DNA of 64,000 nt. It comes from Polaribacter ponticola (GTDB lineage: Bacteria; Bacteroidota; Bacteroidia; Flavobacteriales; Flavobacteriaceae). Where the stretch lies: positions 1,953,001 to 2,017,000 of the forward strand of contig NZ_JAOSLC020000003.1 in NCBI RefSeq assembly GCF_026191475.2, in the 5' to 3' direction. How positions within the stretch are numbered: the stretch's first letter is position 1; the number at the start of each line of letters is the position of its first letter. Positions 45,598-55,484 of this stretch are shown here, in pieces. A program made the translations under genes and the position numbers. Under the pieces are notes generated by a model. The model worked only from the letters and a program-made list of their open reading frames with translations, had not been told where the DNA came from and searched no databases.

Positions 45598-46068
45598 TTA
45601 TACCTTTTTTTCAAAACAAATACTATTCTCCATCCCTTTGTATTGCCCATAATTTGGAATAATTTCATAGTTGCATTTCTTATAAAATTGTACCGCTTCT
45701 ACTTGTCGTTTTCCCGTTTCTAAAACACAACTTTTAAAACCCAATTCCTTTGCCCAAATTTCTAAAGCTAACAATACTTTTTGCGCAACTCCTTTTCCTC
45801 TTTGTTCTTTACTAACAAACATTCTTTTTAACTCAACAGTAGTATCATTAAATTTCTTAAAAGCACCACAACCAACAGCAATTTTACCTTGTGCTGAATT
45901 TATTTCAGTATCAACATAAACAACTACAACATTTTTTAATACATCTACATGATTAAACTGATTATAGTAATCGTGTTCATCTCCATCCGTTATTTTTAAA
46001 TAAGCATCTAATTGCTTTACTAAATTAATAAAATCTTTGTTTTCAGAATTTGTTCTAATAGCCTTCAA
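45598..46068 (-). CDS. GNAT-family N-acetyltransferase, TTG start
   Basis: 156 residues starting at TTG (MKAIRTNSENKDFI). The GNAT core is ELKRMFVSKEQRGKGVAQKVLLALE (shown as motif A, the acetyl-CoA site QRGKGVA at about residues 88-94), followed by LETGKRQVEAVQFYKKCNY. The acceptor is unknown. If the dinB frame is restored, its end overlaps this start by 14 bp, which explains the unusual start codon. It belongs to the same strand block as dinB and the FAD enzyme. Confidence 0.85.
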   Translation of the reverse strand: MKAIRTNSENKDFINLVKQLDAYLKITDGDEHDYYNQFNHVDVLKNVVVVYVDTEINSAQGKIAVGCGAFKKFNDTTVELKRMFVSKEQRGKGVAQKVLLALEIWAKELGFKSCVLETGKRQVEAVQFYKKCNYEIIPNYGQYKGMENSICFEKKV

Positions 46069-47145
46069 ATTTTAGTTTTAATTGAACCCAAACAGGTTCT
46101 TTAATTATTGTATTTAAATTACCAAAAGAAAGCCCTAATAAACGCACAGAATTTGTAATTTTATCTTGATATAACAACTCTTTTACAACTGGAAAAAACT
46201 CACTTTTTTCTGCATAAAATTTGTTTTTGTCTTACTTCTTGTCTGTTGTGTAAAATCTGAATATTTGATTTTTAAAGTAATTGTTTTTCCTTTTGTATTA
46301 GATTTTAACATCCGTTTCTCTAGTTCATCTGCAATTTTTTCTAGCTTTTCTATCATAAAAATTTCTGAAGAAATATTCTCGAAAAAAGTACGTTCTGCTG
46401 CAATAGATTTTCTAATACGATTTGGTTTTACAGTACTATTATGAATTCCTCTAACAATATTGTAATAGTGTTTTCCAGATTTCCCAAAAAGGTGAGTGAG
46501 TTCTTCTAATGGTTTTTTCTTTAAATCGTTACCAACAAAAATGCCCAAATTATACATTTTAGCAGCGGTAACTTTACCAACTCCATAAAATTTATTAACA
46601 GGTAATTCTTCTAAAAACTGAATAACTTCATCTGGATGAACCGTTTTTTGTCCGTTAGGTTTATTAATATCAGATGCTACTTTTGCTATAAATTTGTTAA
46701 TAGAAATACCTGCTGACGCTCTTAAACCTGTTTCTTCAAAAATTCGTTGTCTAATTTCTCTTGCAATTTCATTTGCAGACGGATTTCCTTTCTTATTCTC
46801 TGTAACATCTAAGTAAGCTTCATCTAAAGAAAGCGGCTCTACCAAGTCTGTATAATCGTAAAATATTTCTCTAATTTTCGCAGATATTTCTTTATAACGA
46901 GCAAAATCTGAGTTTACAAAAATTAAATGCGGACATTTTTGTCTTGCTAAAGTGCCACTCATGGCAGATTTTACTCCAAATTTACGCGCTTCGTAACTGG
47001 CAGCAGAAATAACACCTCTTCTACCTTCGCCACCAACTGCAATTGCTTTTCCTCTTAATTCTGGGTTATCCAATTGCGCTACAGATGCATAATACGCATC
47101 CATATCTACATGAATAATTTTACGAAAAGGAGGTTGTAATTCCAT
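46055..47145 (-). CDS. dinB: DNA polymerase IV (Y family), frameshifted near its end
   Basis: About 364 residues restored. Y-family palm motifs VDMDAYYASVAQLDN and EPLSLDEAYLDVTENKKG give the catalytic acids. HhH text VNKFYGVGKVTAAKMYNLGI and the little-finger domain follow. The raw frame ends early (QKKVSFFQL). One extra T in the minus-strand T4 run (plus strand A 46216-46219) restores the normal ending FYAEKSEFFPVVKELLYQD through VWVQLKLKFEGY. It is a translesion polymerase used in damage tolerance. Confidence 0.9.
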
Positions 47146-47174
47146 CTTTCGAAATTACAAAAAAGAAGTTATTT

Positions 47175-47225
47175 GTCATTACGAGGAACGAAGCAATCTA
47201 CTAATTTAAGATTACTTCGTTCCTA
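47175..47225. repeat. GTCATTGCGA-type repeat, partial
   Basis: GTCATTACGAGGAACGAAGC followed by AATCT, and after a spacer ATTACTTCGTTCC in inverted form, so it can fold as a hairpin. It lacks the final GTAATGAC arm found in the copies near 52 kb. Confidence 0.6.
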
Positions 47226-47235
47226 CCAATAATCG

Positions 47236-48075
47236 TTAAATTAAAAAATCTACACAAAGTTGCTTAACCTTTTCTAATTCTTTAGACATTTTATCGTTTT
47301 TCCAAGGATGAGAAACATTAAAAACATGATTTGCATTTTCTATAATTTTAAAATTACTTTTAGGATTCCAAGTATATAAGTTTTCGGCTTCATTTATAAA
47401 AACAGAAGTATCTTTATTACCATGAATTATTAAATGCGGAACCTTTATATTTTCTGTTGCTTTTTTTACGTCAAAACGTTCTTTGTTATTAATAAAGTCT
47501 TCATAAAACTGATAGAAATGAGGCATATTTTGTTTTGTTCTTCCGTTTAAAACATATTTTACACCGTCTTTTTTCCATTGTTCTAAATCGCCAACCGTTG
47601 CTGTTCTTTTTTCAAAATCACAAACTCCTGCTAACGTAATTACGTTTTTTACTCTGCTATCTTCAGCAGATTTTAATAGCACAATTCCGCCACCTCTACT
47701 GTGTCCAATAATTGAAATATTAGTTATATCAACTTCATTTATAAAATCTTCTTCGGATGAAATCCAATCTATAACACTTCCTAAATCATCTAATTCTTTA
47801 GAGTAATTATTGTTTCCAAAAGCTTCTAAATCTGGAAAATCTATGGGTTCTTCTAACGTTCCTCCATTATGAGAAAAATTAAATTTGATAAAGAAAAATC
47901 CTGCATTTGCAAAAGCTTCTGCCATTAAATTCCAAGCTCCCCAATCTTTAAAACCTTTGTAACCATGACAAAAAATAACTACCTTTTTAGGTTGATGCGT
48001 TTCGTTGTAAAAAACATCTGTTACTATTGGTTTTTGATGTTTCCCTTTTACTACAATGTTCTTGTTAATTTTCAT
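47236..48075 (-). CDS. Alpha/beta hydrolase
   Basis: 279 residues. The hydrolase fold shows the nucleophile elbow IGHSRGGG (Ser at about residue 126), the acid in HGNKDTSVF and the His in NANHVFN near the C-terminus. The N-terminal VIFCHGYKGFKDWGAW carries the oxyanion-hole HGY motif. There is no signal peptide. It belongs to the dienelactone-hydrolase/esterase-like group, substrate unknown. Just 3 bp separate it from the upstream LysE-like gene, so both share a transcript. Confidence 0.88.
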   Translation of the reverse strand: MKINKNIVVKGKHQKPIVTDVFYNETHQPKKVVIFCHGYKGFKDWGAWNLMAEAFANAGFFFIKFNFSHNGGTLEEPIDFPDLEAFGNNNYSKELDDLGSVIDWISSEEDFINEVDITNISIIGHSRGGGIVLLKSAEDSRVKNVITLAGVCDFEKRTATVGDLEQWKKDGVKYVLNGRTKQNMPHFYQFYEDFINNKERFDVKKATENIKVPHLIIHGNKDTSVFINEAENLYTWNPKSNFKIIENANHVFNVSHPWKNDKMSKELEKVKQLCVDFLI

Positions 48076-48078
48076 CTG

Positions 48079-48707
48079 CTAATTATTAAAAAAAACTATT
48101 TTTAAAAATGTAAAAACAGCAACTATTCCGGTTATAAAACTTAAAATCAGATTAATATCTTTCGTTAATTTCCCTGTTTTTTGTTGAATTTTCTTAGCGC
48201 ATTTTGCATATAAGGCAAGAATACAATACGTACCAATAAACGAACCGATTACAAAAATAAAAACAGGTAAAGCTTCAAAACTAAAAAGGTTAAACATTTC
48301 TAAGGTTGCTGTTGTTCCACAAAAAAAGGAATCGAAAACATGTTTAAAGAAGATAACGTTAATCCTTTTATAAAAGGGTTTTTACTACTTACTTTTTTTG
48401 TTTCTATAGGTTTCTTATCGTTTTTAGACTCTTTATAAAAATAATAGGAAAGAAAGATAAAAATAACAATTCCTACCTTTTCTAAACTAGCTAAAAAATT
48501 AGGGTTTTCAGTAATATATTTGGTTAATAAAATTGCTAAGTATGTTTGAATAAGAACAATCGTTGCAACACCTAATGCGTAAAGTTTAGCTTCCTTTTCA
48601 TTTTTTTCTAAACTTATTTTAAGTGCAGTCATATTTAACATACTTGGTGTAATAGAACCAACAAATGAGAAGAAAAAGCCAAAGAAAAAATGTAAAACTA
48701 TAATCAT
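48079..48707 (-). CDS. LysE-family amino-acid exporter, frameshifted in this sequence
   Basis: About 209 residues restored, about six membrane spans. The N-terminus MIIVLHFFFGFFFSFVGSITPSMLN (GSITP near residue 17) is typical of LysE exporters. The raw frame breaks after NMFSIPFF; one extra base in the A7 run 48321-48327 (plus strand) joins it to CGTTATLEMFNLFSFEALP and then to the last two spans. It likely exports amino acids or similar molecules. It is in an operon with the hydrolase downstream. Confidence 0.82.
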
Positions 48708-48770
48708 TATTAAAAATTAAATTGGTCGTTTATATTTTTTAAAAATTACGATATTAGGCAATGTAAACAA

Positions 48771-48801
48771 AAAAGCGCATCAATAAAATTGATGCGCTTT
48801 T
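48771..48801 (-). terminator. Terminator of gdhA
   Basis: AAAAGCGCATCAAT pairs perfectly with ATTGATGCGCTTTT around a 3-nt loop. It lies past the stop of the minus-strand glutamate dehydrogenase gene. Confidence 0.9.
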
Positions 48802-48827
48802 AAGAATTTGAATTTACTACTGAATTT

Positions 48828-50171
48828 TTATACTACTCCTTGTGCTAACATTGCATCTGCAACTTTAACAAAACCAGCAATATTTGCACCTGTAATATAA
48901 TCTACAGAACCATCTTCTTTAGTACCGTATTGTACACATGATGCATGAATATCTTTCATAATTTGTTTTAATTTCTCGTCAACTTCTTCTCTAGTCCAAC
49001 TTAATCGTAAAGAATTCTGACTCATTTCTAAACCAGAAGTTGCAACACCACCAGCATTAGATGCTTTTCCTGGAGCAAATAAAATGTTTGCTTTTTGGAA
49101 TTCGTGAATTGCTTCTGGTGTAGAAGGCATATTTGCTCCTTCTGCAACACAAATACAACCATTTTTAACTAAAAGTTTAGCTTCATCTCCATTTAACTCA
49201 TTTTGAGTAGCACATGGTAAAGCAACATCACAATTTACAGACCAAGGTCTTTCTCCTGCAACAAACTTAGCATTTGGGTATTTTTCTACATATTCATTTA
49301 TTCTTCCTCTACGAACATTTTTAATTTCCATAACGTGAGCTAACTTCTCAGCATTAATACCCTCTGCATCATAAATATATCCAGAAGAATCAGATAAAGT
49401 AACTACTTTACCTCCTAACTGAGTTGCTTTTTCAGTAGCGTATTGTGCTACGTTACCAGATCCAGAAACTACAACTGTTTTTCCTTCAAAAGAATCTCCT
49501 TTTGTAGCCAACATGTTTTGTGCAAAATACACATCTCCATAACCTGTTGCTTCTGGTCTAATTAAAGAACCACCCCAAGTTGCTCCTTTTCCTGTTAATA
49601 CTCCCGTAAAAGAATTTTTTAATTTCTTATACATTCCAAACATGTATCCTATTTCTCTACCTCCAACACCAATATCTCCAGCAGGTACATCTGTATTATG
49701 CCCAATATGCTTACATAACTCACTCATAAAAGCATGGCAAAAACGCATTATTTCATTATCTGATTTCCCTTTTGGATCAAAGTCAGAACCTCCTTTACCA
49801 CCACCCATTGGTAAGGTAGTTAAAGAGTTTTTAAACACTTGCTCAAAAGCTAAAAACTTTAAAATACTAGCATTTACAGATGGATGAAAACGCAAACCTC
49901 CTTTATAAGGCCCTATTGCAGAATTCATTTGAATTCTATACCCTCTGTTTACTTGAATTTCTCCTTTATCATCAACCCAAGAAACCCTAAAAGAAATTTG
50001 TCTTTCTGGTTCTACCATTCTTAGTAAGATATTCTTACCATGGTAAATATCATGATTTACGATATAAGGAATTACAGTTTCTGCAACTTCCTGAACAGCT
50101 TGTAAAAATTCTGGTTCATGGTTATTTCTAGATTTAACCAACTCCATAAACTCTTTAATTTTTAACTCCAT
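48828..50171 (-). CDS. gdhA: NADP-type glutamate dehydrogenase
   Basis: 447 residues, full length for hexameric bacterial GDH. The substrate and catalytic Lys motif is [20 protein letters not shown], the coenzyme-binding part is [20 protein letters not shown], and the sugar-binding Asp is followed by typical GDH text to the end. It makes glutamate from 2-oxoglutarate and ammonium. NADP use is inferred from overall similarity to the biosynthetic group. Monocistronic, with its own terminator. Confidence 0.94.
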   Translation of the reverse strand: MELKIKEFMELVKSRNNHEPEFLQAVQEVAETVIPYIVNHDIYHGKNILLRMVEPERQISFRVSWVDDKGEIQVNRGYRIQMNSAIGPYKGGLRFHPSVNASILKFLAFEQVFKNSLTTLPMGGGKGGSDFDPKGKSDNEIMRFCHAFMSELCKHIGHNTDVPAGDIGVGGREIGYMFGMYKKLKNSFTGVLTGKGATWGGSLIRPEATGYGDVYFAQNMLATKGDSFEGKTVVVSGSGNVAQYATEKATQLGGKVVTLSDSSGYIYDAEGINAEKLAHVMEIKNVRRGRINEYVEKYPNAKFVAGERPWSVNCDVALPCATQNELNGDEAKLLVKNGCICVAEGANMPSTPEAIHEFQKANILFAPGKASNAGGVATSGLEMSQNSLRLSWTREEVDEKLKQIMKDIHASCVQYGTKEDGSVDYITGANIAGFVKVADAMLAQGVV

Positions 50172-50352
50172 AATTTTAGATATGATTTTTTACGAATTTT
50201 ATAAAAATTTAACGCTGTAAAGATAAGTAATTTTCAATATCACAAAATTAAAATATTTAAAATATTTTTTTCTAATTGTCCATATTTCAATCGATTTCGA
50301 TTGCTATTGTAGTTTTCTTAGTAAATACAATATAAAACTCTTTAAAAAAGAT

Positions 50353-50360
50353 TAAATTTG
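50353..50360 (+). promoter_or_regulatory. Candidate -7 box of pheS
   Basis: TAAATTTG fits TAnnTTTG and lies 18 bp before the pheS start codon. No good -33 partner is evident. Confidence 0.4.
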
Positions 50361-50378
50361 CACCCTAATTTTGGTTAA

Positions 50379-51398
50379 ATGTTAGATAAAGTAAAAGAAC
50401 TTATTGGAGATGTAAAATCTTTTAATGCAACTACAAAAGAAGATGTTGAAGCTTTTAGAATTAAATACTTAGGTAGCAAAGGTTTACTTAAAGATTTATT
50501 TTCTGAATTTAAAAATGTAGACGCTTCCGTTCGTAAAGATTTTGGACAAGCATTAAATAATTTAAAAAAATCTGCAGAAGGAAAAGTTGCTGAATTAAAT
50601 GAAGCTCTAGAAAACTCTGTAGAAGAAAAAGGATTTTATGGCGATTTAACGCGCCCTTCTGAACCGATTGAGTTAGGTTCTCGTCATCCGATTTCATTGG
50701 TAAAAAATCAAATTATTGAGGTTTTTAATAGAATTGGTTTTACCGTTTCTGAAGGACCAGAAATAGAAGACGATTGGCATAACTTTACTGCTTTAAACTT
50801 GCCAGAATACCATCCTGCAAGAGATATGCAAGACACGTTCTTTATAGAACAAGATCCAGATATTTTATTAAGAACACATACTTCTTCTGTACAAGTACGT
50901 TATATGGAAGAAAATAAACCACCTATTAGAACAATTTCTCCTGGTAGAGTTTTTAGAAATGAAGATATTTCTGCAAGAGCTCATTGTATTTTTCATCAAG
51001 TAGAAGGTTTGTATATAGATACTGATGTTTCTTTTGCCGATTTAAAACAAACACTTTTATACTTTACTAAAGAGATGTTTGGGAAATCTAAAATTCGTTT
51101 ACGTCCTTCTTATTTCCCGTTTACAGAGCCAAGTGCAGAAGTAGATATTTATTGGGGATTAGAAACTGAAACTGATTATAGAATTACTAAAGGAACTGGT
51201 TGGTTAGAAATTATGGGTTGTGGTATGGTAGATCCAAATGTATTAAAAAATGCAAATATAGATCCTACTAAATATTCTGGTTATGCTTTTGGAATGGGAA
51301 TAGAACGTATTGCTATGTTACTTTATCAAATACCAGATATTAGAATGTTTTATGAGAATGACAAAAGATTCTTAGAACAATTTAAATCGATTATATAA
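50379..51398 (+). CDS. pheS: Phenylalanyl-tRNA synthetase alpha subunit
   Basis: 339 residues. It has an N-terminal coiled-coil arm (about 1-85) and a class II catalytic core. Motif 2 is RTISPGRVFRNEDISARAH, and the VEGLYIDTDVSF part follows. Motif 3 is GYAFGMGIERIAMLLY near the end. With PheT (not in this window) it charges tRNA(Phe). It is followed by two small genes, the first overlapping its stop codon by one base. Confidence 0.96.
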   Translation: MLDKVKELIGDVKSFNATTKEDVEAFRIKYLGSKGLLKDLFSEFKNVDASVRKDFGQALNNLKKSAEGKVAELNEALENSVEEKGFYGDLTRPSEPIELGSRHPISLVKNQIIEVFNRIGFTVSEGPEIEDDWHNFTALNLPEYHPARDMQDTFFIEQDPDILLRTHTSSVQVRYMEENKPPIRTISPGRVFRNEDISARAHCIFHQVEGLYIDTDVSFADLKQTLLYFTKEMFGKSKIRLRPSYFPFTEPSAEVDIYWGLETETDYRITKGTGWLEIMGCGMVDPNVLKNANIDPTKYSGYAFGMGIERIAMLLYQIPDIRMFYENDKRFLEQFKSII

Positions 51399-51655
51399 TG
51401 AACTACTTTACACAAGTTTGGGACGAAAATAGAGATGATGAATATGCAGATTGGGGAACCTCTGTTTGGTATTTTGAAACTAATGATGCAGACGAAGTTT
51501 TAAAACAAATTACTGTTTACAAAAACGGAAAAACTGTAAAATATAGTTTAGATAATCTTGAAGATGAATTTGGTGGTTTATGTGAAGGAGCATTAACTAT
51601 TGATGATTGTGATGGAGATGTTATCTCTAAAGAAGACTTTTATAAAATTTGGTAA
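51398..51655 (+). CDS. Small acidic conserved protein
   Basis: 85 residues, strongly acidic, starting MNYFTQVWDENRDDEYADWG. The text TSVWYFETNDADEVLKQITV and GGLCEGALTIDDCDGDVIS is a compact domain without known motifs. The ATG overlaps the pheS stop (TAATG), so translation is coupled. Function unknown. Confidence 0.75.
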   Translation: MNYFTQVWDENRDDEYADWGTSVWYFETNDADEVLKQITVYKNGKTVKYSLDNLEDEFGGLCEGALTIDDCDGDVISKEDFYKIW

Positions 51656-51686
51656 TAAAAAAATTACTAAATTAAGTTCTGCTCAA

Positions 51687-52082
51687 ATGAAAAAAGACAT
51701 TATAATACCAGAAGTTACAGGCGTAGAAATGGCAGTTGTTTATGAATATAATGATATTTATAAAACTAATGACTGGAACGTGTATATTATCAACAATAAA
51801 AATGTTGATTTAGAAATGATGGTAATTGTTACCCAAGGTTTTTCTGATACTAAAATAACCTCTTTATTTCGTAAAAAATTAGACAAACTTCCTGCAAATT
51901 CTTTTGCTAAGATTGAATTAATTCAACCTGAATTATTTAAGTTAAATAACCGTTTTCAGGTAACTTTTTTTGAAGGAAATACGTTATTCGAAAAGACTTA
52001 TATCTTTAAAGAAAATACGATTAAAGAAGGGGCAATACGTATGATTGATGAAATTAAAAAACGTGGTGTTTTAGCGGATTAG
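51687..52082 (+). CDS. Conserved hypothetical protein downstream of pheS
   Basis: 131 residues from the ATG at 51687 (MKKDIIIPEVTGVEMAVVYE); an in-frame start at 51600 would overlap the previous gene heavily and is rejected. It has a strand-rich middle (WNVYIINNKNVDLEMMVIVT) and a helix-ending IRMIDEIKKRGVLAD. Flavobacterial homologues commonly sit behind pheS, and some carry its name by mistake. No enzymatic motif is seen. Confidence 0.75.
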   Translation: MKKDIIIPEVTGVEMAVVYEYNDIYKTNDWNVYIINNKNVDLEMMVIVTQGFSDTKITSLFRKKLDKLPANSFAKIELIQPELFKLNNRFQVTFFEGNTLFEKTYIFKENTIKEGAIRMIDEIKKRGVLAD

Positions 52083-52252
52083 TCATTGCGAACATAGTGA
52101 AGCAATCTCACTTAAAAAAAGAGAACTTAAAACTAACAGATTACTTCATTCGTTTCTCATTCTTAATGACATACGGTTTTGTCATTGCGAGTTTACGAAG
52201 CAATCTCTTATAAAATAAACAGATTACTTCGTCCTAACGTCCTCGTAATGAC
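52082..52252. repeat. Two adjacent copies of a GTCATTGCGA hairpin repeat
   Basis: Copy one (52082-52170) and copy two (52181-52252) each start GTCATTGCGA, contain GAAGCAATCT and end in inverted AGATTACTTC with TAATGAC. Each can fold into a long hairpin. They fill the space before the GIY-YIG gene. Confidence 0.75.
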
Positions 52253-52274
52253 GTAAAAATAACTATATTTAAAA

Positions 52275-52571
52275 ATGAAAAAGTACCACGTTTACTTTCT
52301 CACCAATAAAAATAATACTGTTTTATATATTGGTGTTACAAGTAAATTACTAAAAAGAATCTATCAACATAAAACAAAAGAATACAAAGGTTTTACAGCA
52401 AAATATAATTGTGATAAACTTATTTATTTTGAAGAATTCGATGATATAAATTCTGCTATTGTTAGAGAAAAACAACTAAAAGCAGGAAATAGAAAACGTA
52501 AAAACGATTTGGTAAATCTAGACAATCCTAAATGGAATGATCTATCTGAAGGTTGGTTGTTTCAGGTTTAA
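52275..52571 (+). CDS. GIY-YIG nuclease domain protein
   Basis: 98 residues. The GIY-YIG motif is seen as YHVYFLTNKNNTVLYIGVTS, with the catalytic-type Arg in LLKRIYQHK, the Tyr/Phe text KLIYFEEFDDINSAIVREKQL with a Glu, and the Asn in KNDLVNL. Small single-domain GIY-YIG proteins of this group are widespread and their role is uncertain. The gene is boxed by intergenic hairpin repeats on both sides, unlike any other gene here. Confidence 0.92.
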   Translation: MKKYHVYFLTNKNNTVLYIGVTSKLLKRIYQHKTKEYKGFTAKYNCDKLIYFEEFDDINSAIVREKQLKAGNRKRKNDLVNLDNPKWNDLSEGWLFQV

Positions 52572-52585
52572 TTTTGGAAGAGAAT

Positions 52586-52659
52586 GTCATTGCGAACACA
52601 GTGAAGTAATCTCTCAATAAAAAAACAGATTACTTCATTCGTTCCTCATTCGTAATGAC
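52586..52659. repeat. GTCATTGCGA hairpin repeat after the GIY-YIG gene
   Basis: Starts GTCATTGCGAACACAGTGAA and ends with inverted CAGATTACTTCATTCG then GTAATGAC. It is the same family as 52082-52252, in the same orientation. Confidence 0.7.
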
Positions 52660-52660
52660 G

Positions 52661-54136
52661 CTACCCTAAAAACCCAATAACTAAATACATTAAAACAGTA
52701 ATTACACCACCAACTAATGCATAAGGCAATTGAGTTTTTACATGATCTATATGATCACTTGCAGAAGCCATAGAAGATATAATAGAAGTATCTGAAATTG
52801 GCGAACAATGGTCTCCAAAAATTCCGCCTCCTAAAGTAGCAGCAACAATTATAGTAATATCAGAACCATGAATATTTGCCATTGGAATTGATATCGCTAA
52901 CATAATTGCAAAAGTTCCCCACGAAGTACCTGTAGAAAACGCAATAAAAGAACTTATGATAAAAACTACAGCTGGTAACAATTCTGGAGACAACCATTCT
53001 TTGGTTGCGTTTGCAACATAGATTCCTGTTTCTAACTCTTTACAAGCATCTCCAATAGCAAAAGCCAACAACATTAATAAAGCCAAAGGCATCAACTCAC
53101 TAATTCCTTTTAAAGTTAAGTTTACAGCTTCTTTTGGTTTTAAAATTCCTTGAATAAAATACATAATTAAAGCAACCATTATTGCAGTAATTACAGCATA
53201 TAAAACAGATGAAGAACCAGAACCTTCACCAATTGCTTGTGAAGCATGATTTAAAAAAGAAGTAGAAGTTTTTACAGCATTCCAACCAGTATAAATTAAG
53301 TTGATTGGCATCATTAAAACCATTGTTAATAATGGTACAATCATATTGTATGCTTTGGCTTCAATTCCTTCTTTTGGCGGAAAAGAAGTTACGGCATCAG
53401 AAACCATTGGTTTAGAACCTTCATTCATTAATTTACCTGTTTCTCTGGTTCTTTTTTCGGCTTTTTTCATCAACCCAAAATCTTTTTTTGATAAGATGAT
53501 AAAGAACAAAATTCCTATCGCTAAAAGCGGATAAAAATTGTATTTAATAGAAGCAATCATTACAGAAAAAGGTTTGTCAATTCCTTGTGTTAACAACAAT
53601 CCCATAATAAAAGCTCCCCAGGCATTAAAAGGTATTAAGATTGATGAAGGTGCAGAGCTTGAATCTGCAATGTAAGCTAGTTTTTCTCTTGGAATTTTTA
53701 ATTTATCAAAAATTGGTCTGTATAAAGTACCTACAGTTAAAGAAGAAATACTGGTTTCTACAAATAATAAAATTCCTGTTAATGCTGCCAAAACCTGAAC
53801 CATTACTCTACTATAACCAGATTTTTTACCTTCTAATTTTACCAATTTTTTATTGATGATATTTATAAAACCTTCAACTCCTTTTGAATATTGGATAAAA
53901 ATCAACAAAGAACCAACCAAAGCACTAAAAATAATGGTTCTTGTATTTCCTTTCGATTGAAAAACATTTACCATTCCTTCTATCATTGCCAAAGTTCCTT
54001 CTAAGGGATTCCAGCCTTTAATTATCAACCAAGAAAACCAAATTCCAAACAACAAAGCAATATATACTTGTTTGGTTCTTAGTGCTAAAATGATTGCAAT
54101 AATTGGCGGTATTACTGATAAAAATCCATACTCCAT
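52661..54136 (-). CDS. Na+/H+ antiporter NhaC-family protein
   Basis: 491 residues with about 11-12 membrane spans. NhaC signatures are visible in the second half: FSTGTSWGTFAIMLAISIPM and GGGIFGDHCSPISDTSIISSM, the latter near residue 440. It probably exchanges sodium for protons, fitting a marine bacterium. The start MEYGFLSVIPPIIAIILAL begins directly with a span. It is single and convergent with the GIY-YIG gene. Confidence 0.9.
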   Translation of the reverse strand: MEYGFLSVIPPIIAIILALRTKQVYIALLFGIWFSWLIIKGWNPLEGTLAMIEGMVNVFQSKGNTRTIIFSALVGSLLIFIQYSKGVEGFINIINKKLVKLEGKKSGYSRVMVQVLAALTGILLFVETSISSLTVGTLYRPIFDKLKIPREKLAYIADSSSAPSSILIPFNAWGAFIMGLLLTQGIDKPFSVMIASIKYNFYPLLAIGILFFIILSKKDFGLMKKAEKRTRETGKLMNEGSKPMVSDAVTSFPPKEGIEAKAYNMIVPLLTMVLMMPINLIYTGWNAVKTSTSFLNHASQAIGEGSGSSSVLYAVITAIMVALIMYFIQGILKPKEAVNLTLKGISELMPLALLMLLAFAIGDACKELETGIYVANATKEWLSPELLPAVVFIISSFIAFSTGTSWGTFAIMLAISIPMANIHGSDITIIVAATLGGGIFGDHCSPISDTSIISSMASASDHIDHVKTQLPYALVGGVITVLMYLVIGFLG

Positions 54137-54225
54137 AAAAAAAATTTATTTTGTCTAAAGGTAATAATTTATTAAACATTTTATAGACTGATATTTTGTA
54201 AATTGTGAGCGATAAAAACAATTTT

Positions 54226-54768
54226 ATGGCAAAATTTACCACAAAAATTACAACTAGAATTCAAAAATTTATCGAAGCACAAAAAATATTTTTTGTAGCT
54301 ACTGCTCCAACTTCTGGAAGAATAAACCTATCTCCAAAAGGGATGGATTCTTTTAGGGTAATAAACGAAAACAAAGTTTTATGGCTAAATGTTACTGGTA
54401 GCGGTAATGAAACTGCAGCACATTTGGCAGAAAATGAACGCATTACAATTATGTTTTGTTCTTTTGAGAAAATACCAAATATTTTACGTTTGTATGGCAA
54501 AGGAAAAGAAATTAAGCCTAATGATAAAGAATGGGAAAAAGTAATTTCTTTGTTTCCAAAAACTCCAGGAACGCGTCAAATATTTGATATTACCATAGAA
54601 TCTACACAATCTTCTTGCGGTATGTCTATTCCGTTTTATGAATATAAAGGAGAAAGAGATGATTTAAACGATTGGGCAACTGAACAAGGAGAAGAAAAAA
54701 TAGAACAATATTGGGAAGACAAAAATCAAACTAGTATTGATGGTTTGCCTACTAATATTTTAGAATAA
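54226..54768 (+). CDS. Pyridoxamine-5'-phosphate-oxidase-like FMN protein
   Basis: 180 residues from the ATG at 54226; a GTG at 54205 is possible. The split-barrel pattern is IEAQKIFFVATAPTSGRINL, SPKGMDSFRVI and KVLWLNVTGSGNETAAHL. This is the large group of FMN- or heme-binding PNPOx-like proteins. The substrate is not predictable, and it is not the true PdxH. Monocistronic. Confidence 0.87.
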   Translation: MAKFTTKITTRIQKFIEAQKIFFVATAPTSGRINLSPKGMDSFRVINENKVLWLNVTGSGNETAAHLAENERITIMFCSFEKIPNILRLYGKGKEIKPNDKEWEKVISLFPKTPGTRQIFDITIESTQSSCGMSIPFYEYKGERDDLNDWATEQGEEKIEQYWEDKNQTSIDGLPTNILE

Positions 54769-55092
54769 AAATAACCAATAAAAAATAGAAATTTGGTTTG
54801 TTATTAATTATGAAATCAATTTTAGCAAATAAACTTTTTAATGCTAAGAATTAAATTTTTATTTTTTGATACTAAAACTTAAACCAACACAATCAATTGA
54901 TAATCAATAGAATTAAAGTTTTAAAAAAATAAAAAAATTTAACGTTCAATTAAAAAATAGATTACATTTGATAAGATATTAAATTTTAAGGCTTATGAAT
55001 ATATAATTTTGCGCTACTTATTTTAAGTGTATTCTTTTGGAAAGAATTACTTTATATGTTTAAAAAATTACAATAACCTTAATATTAAAAAA
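54769..55092. other. Gap of 324 bp, very AT-rich
   Basis: Only a candidate -7 box TAATTTTG (55004-55011) for the next gene is seen. No reading frame, repeat or strong hairpin is convincing. Confidence 0.45.
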
Positions 55093-55425
55093 ATGAAAAA
55101 ATTATACACTGCAGCTCTAGTGCTGTTTATTGCTTGTTCTTTTTCTGCTAAAAAAATTACATCTCAAGAAAATAAAGTAATTGCTACTTATAATAGCATT
55201 ACAGATAAAGGGTTTTACAAATTTATTGATGCTAAAAATGTTGAACATCTTTTTTATGATTTAGACGGAAGCTTAGATATAGAATTAGAAGATGAAAATT
55301 ACCTAGATAAAAAGTTTTCTATTACTTGGAAAACAAAAGAAATAGATGAATTGGATGATGAAGGTGAAGAAACAGGAAATAAAATTACTGTTAAAATTAT
55401 CTTTACAATTAAAGAAGAAAAATAA
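55093..55425 (+). CDS. Small secreted protein of unknown function
   Basis: 110 residues from the ATG at 55093 (MKKLYTAALVLFIACSFSA), which gives a good signal peptide; the longer in-frame start does not. The mature part is acidic, with FYDLDGSLDIELEDENYLDK and strands at the end (NKITVKIIFTIKEEK). No domain is recognised. It is followed by a terminator and looks monocistronic. Confidence 0.72.
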   Translation: MKKLYTAALVLFIACSFSAKKITSQENKVIATYNSITDKGFYKFIDAKNVEHLFYDLDGSLDIELEDENYLDKKFSITWKTKEIDELDDEGEETGNKITVKIIFTIKEEK

Positions 55426-55431
55426 AATTTT

Positions 55432-55464
55432 AAACCGTTTGTTAAATTAGCAAACGGTTTTTTT
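55432..55464 (+). terminator. Rho-independent terminator
   Basis: AAACCGTTTG pairs perfectly with CAAACGGTTT, followed by a T run. It ends the small secreted-protein gene and faces the convergent kelch gene. Confidence 0.9.
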
Positions 55465-55484
55465 GTGTTTATTTTTAAAAAGAA

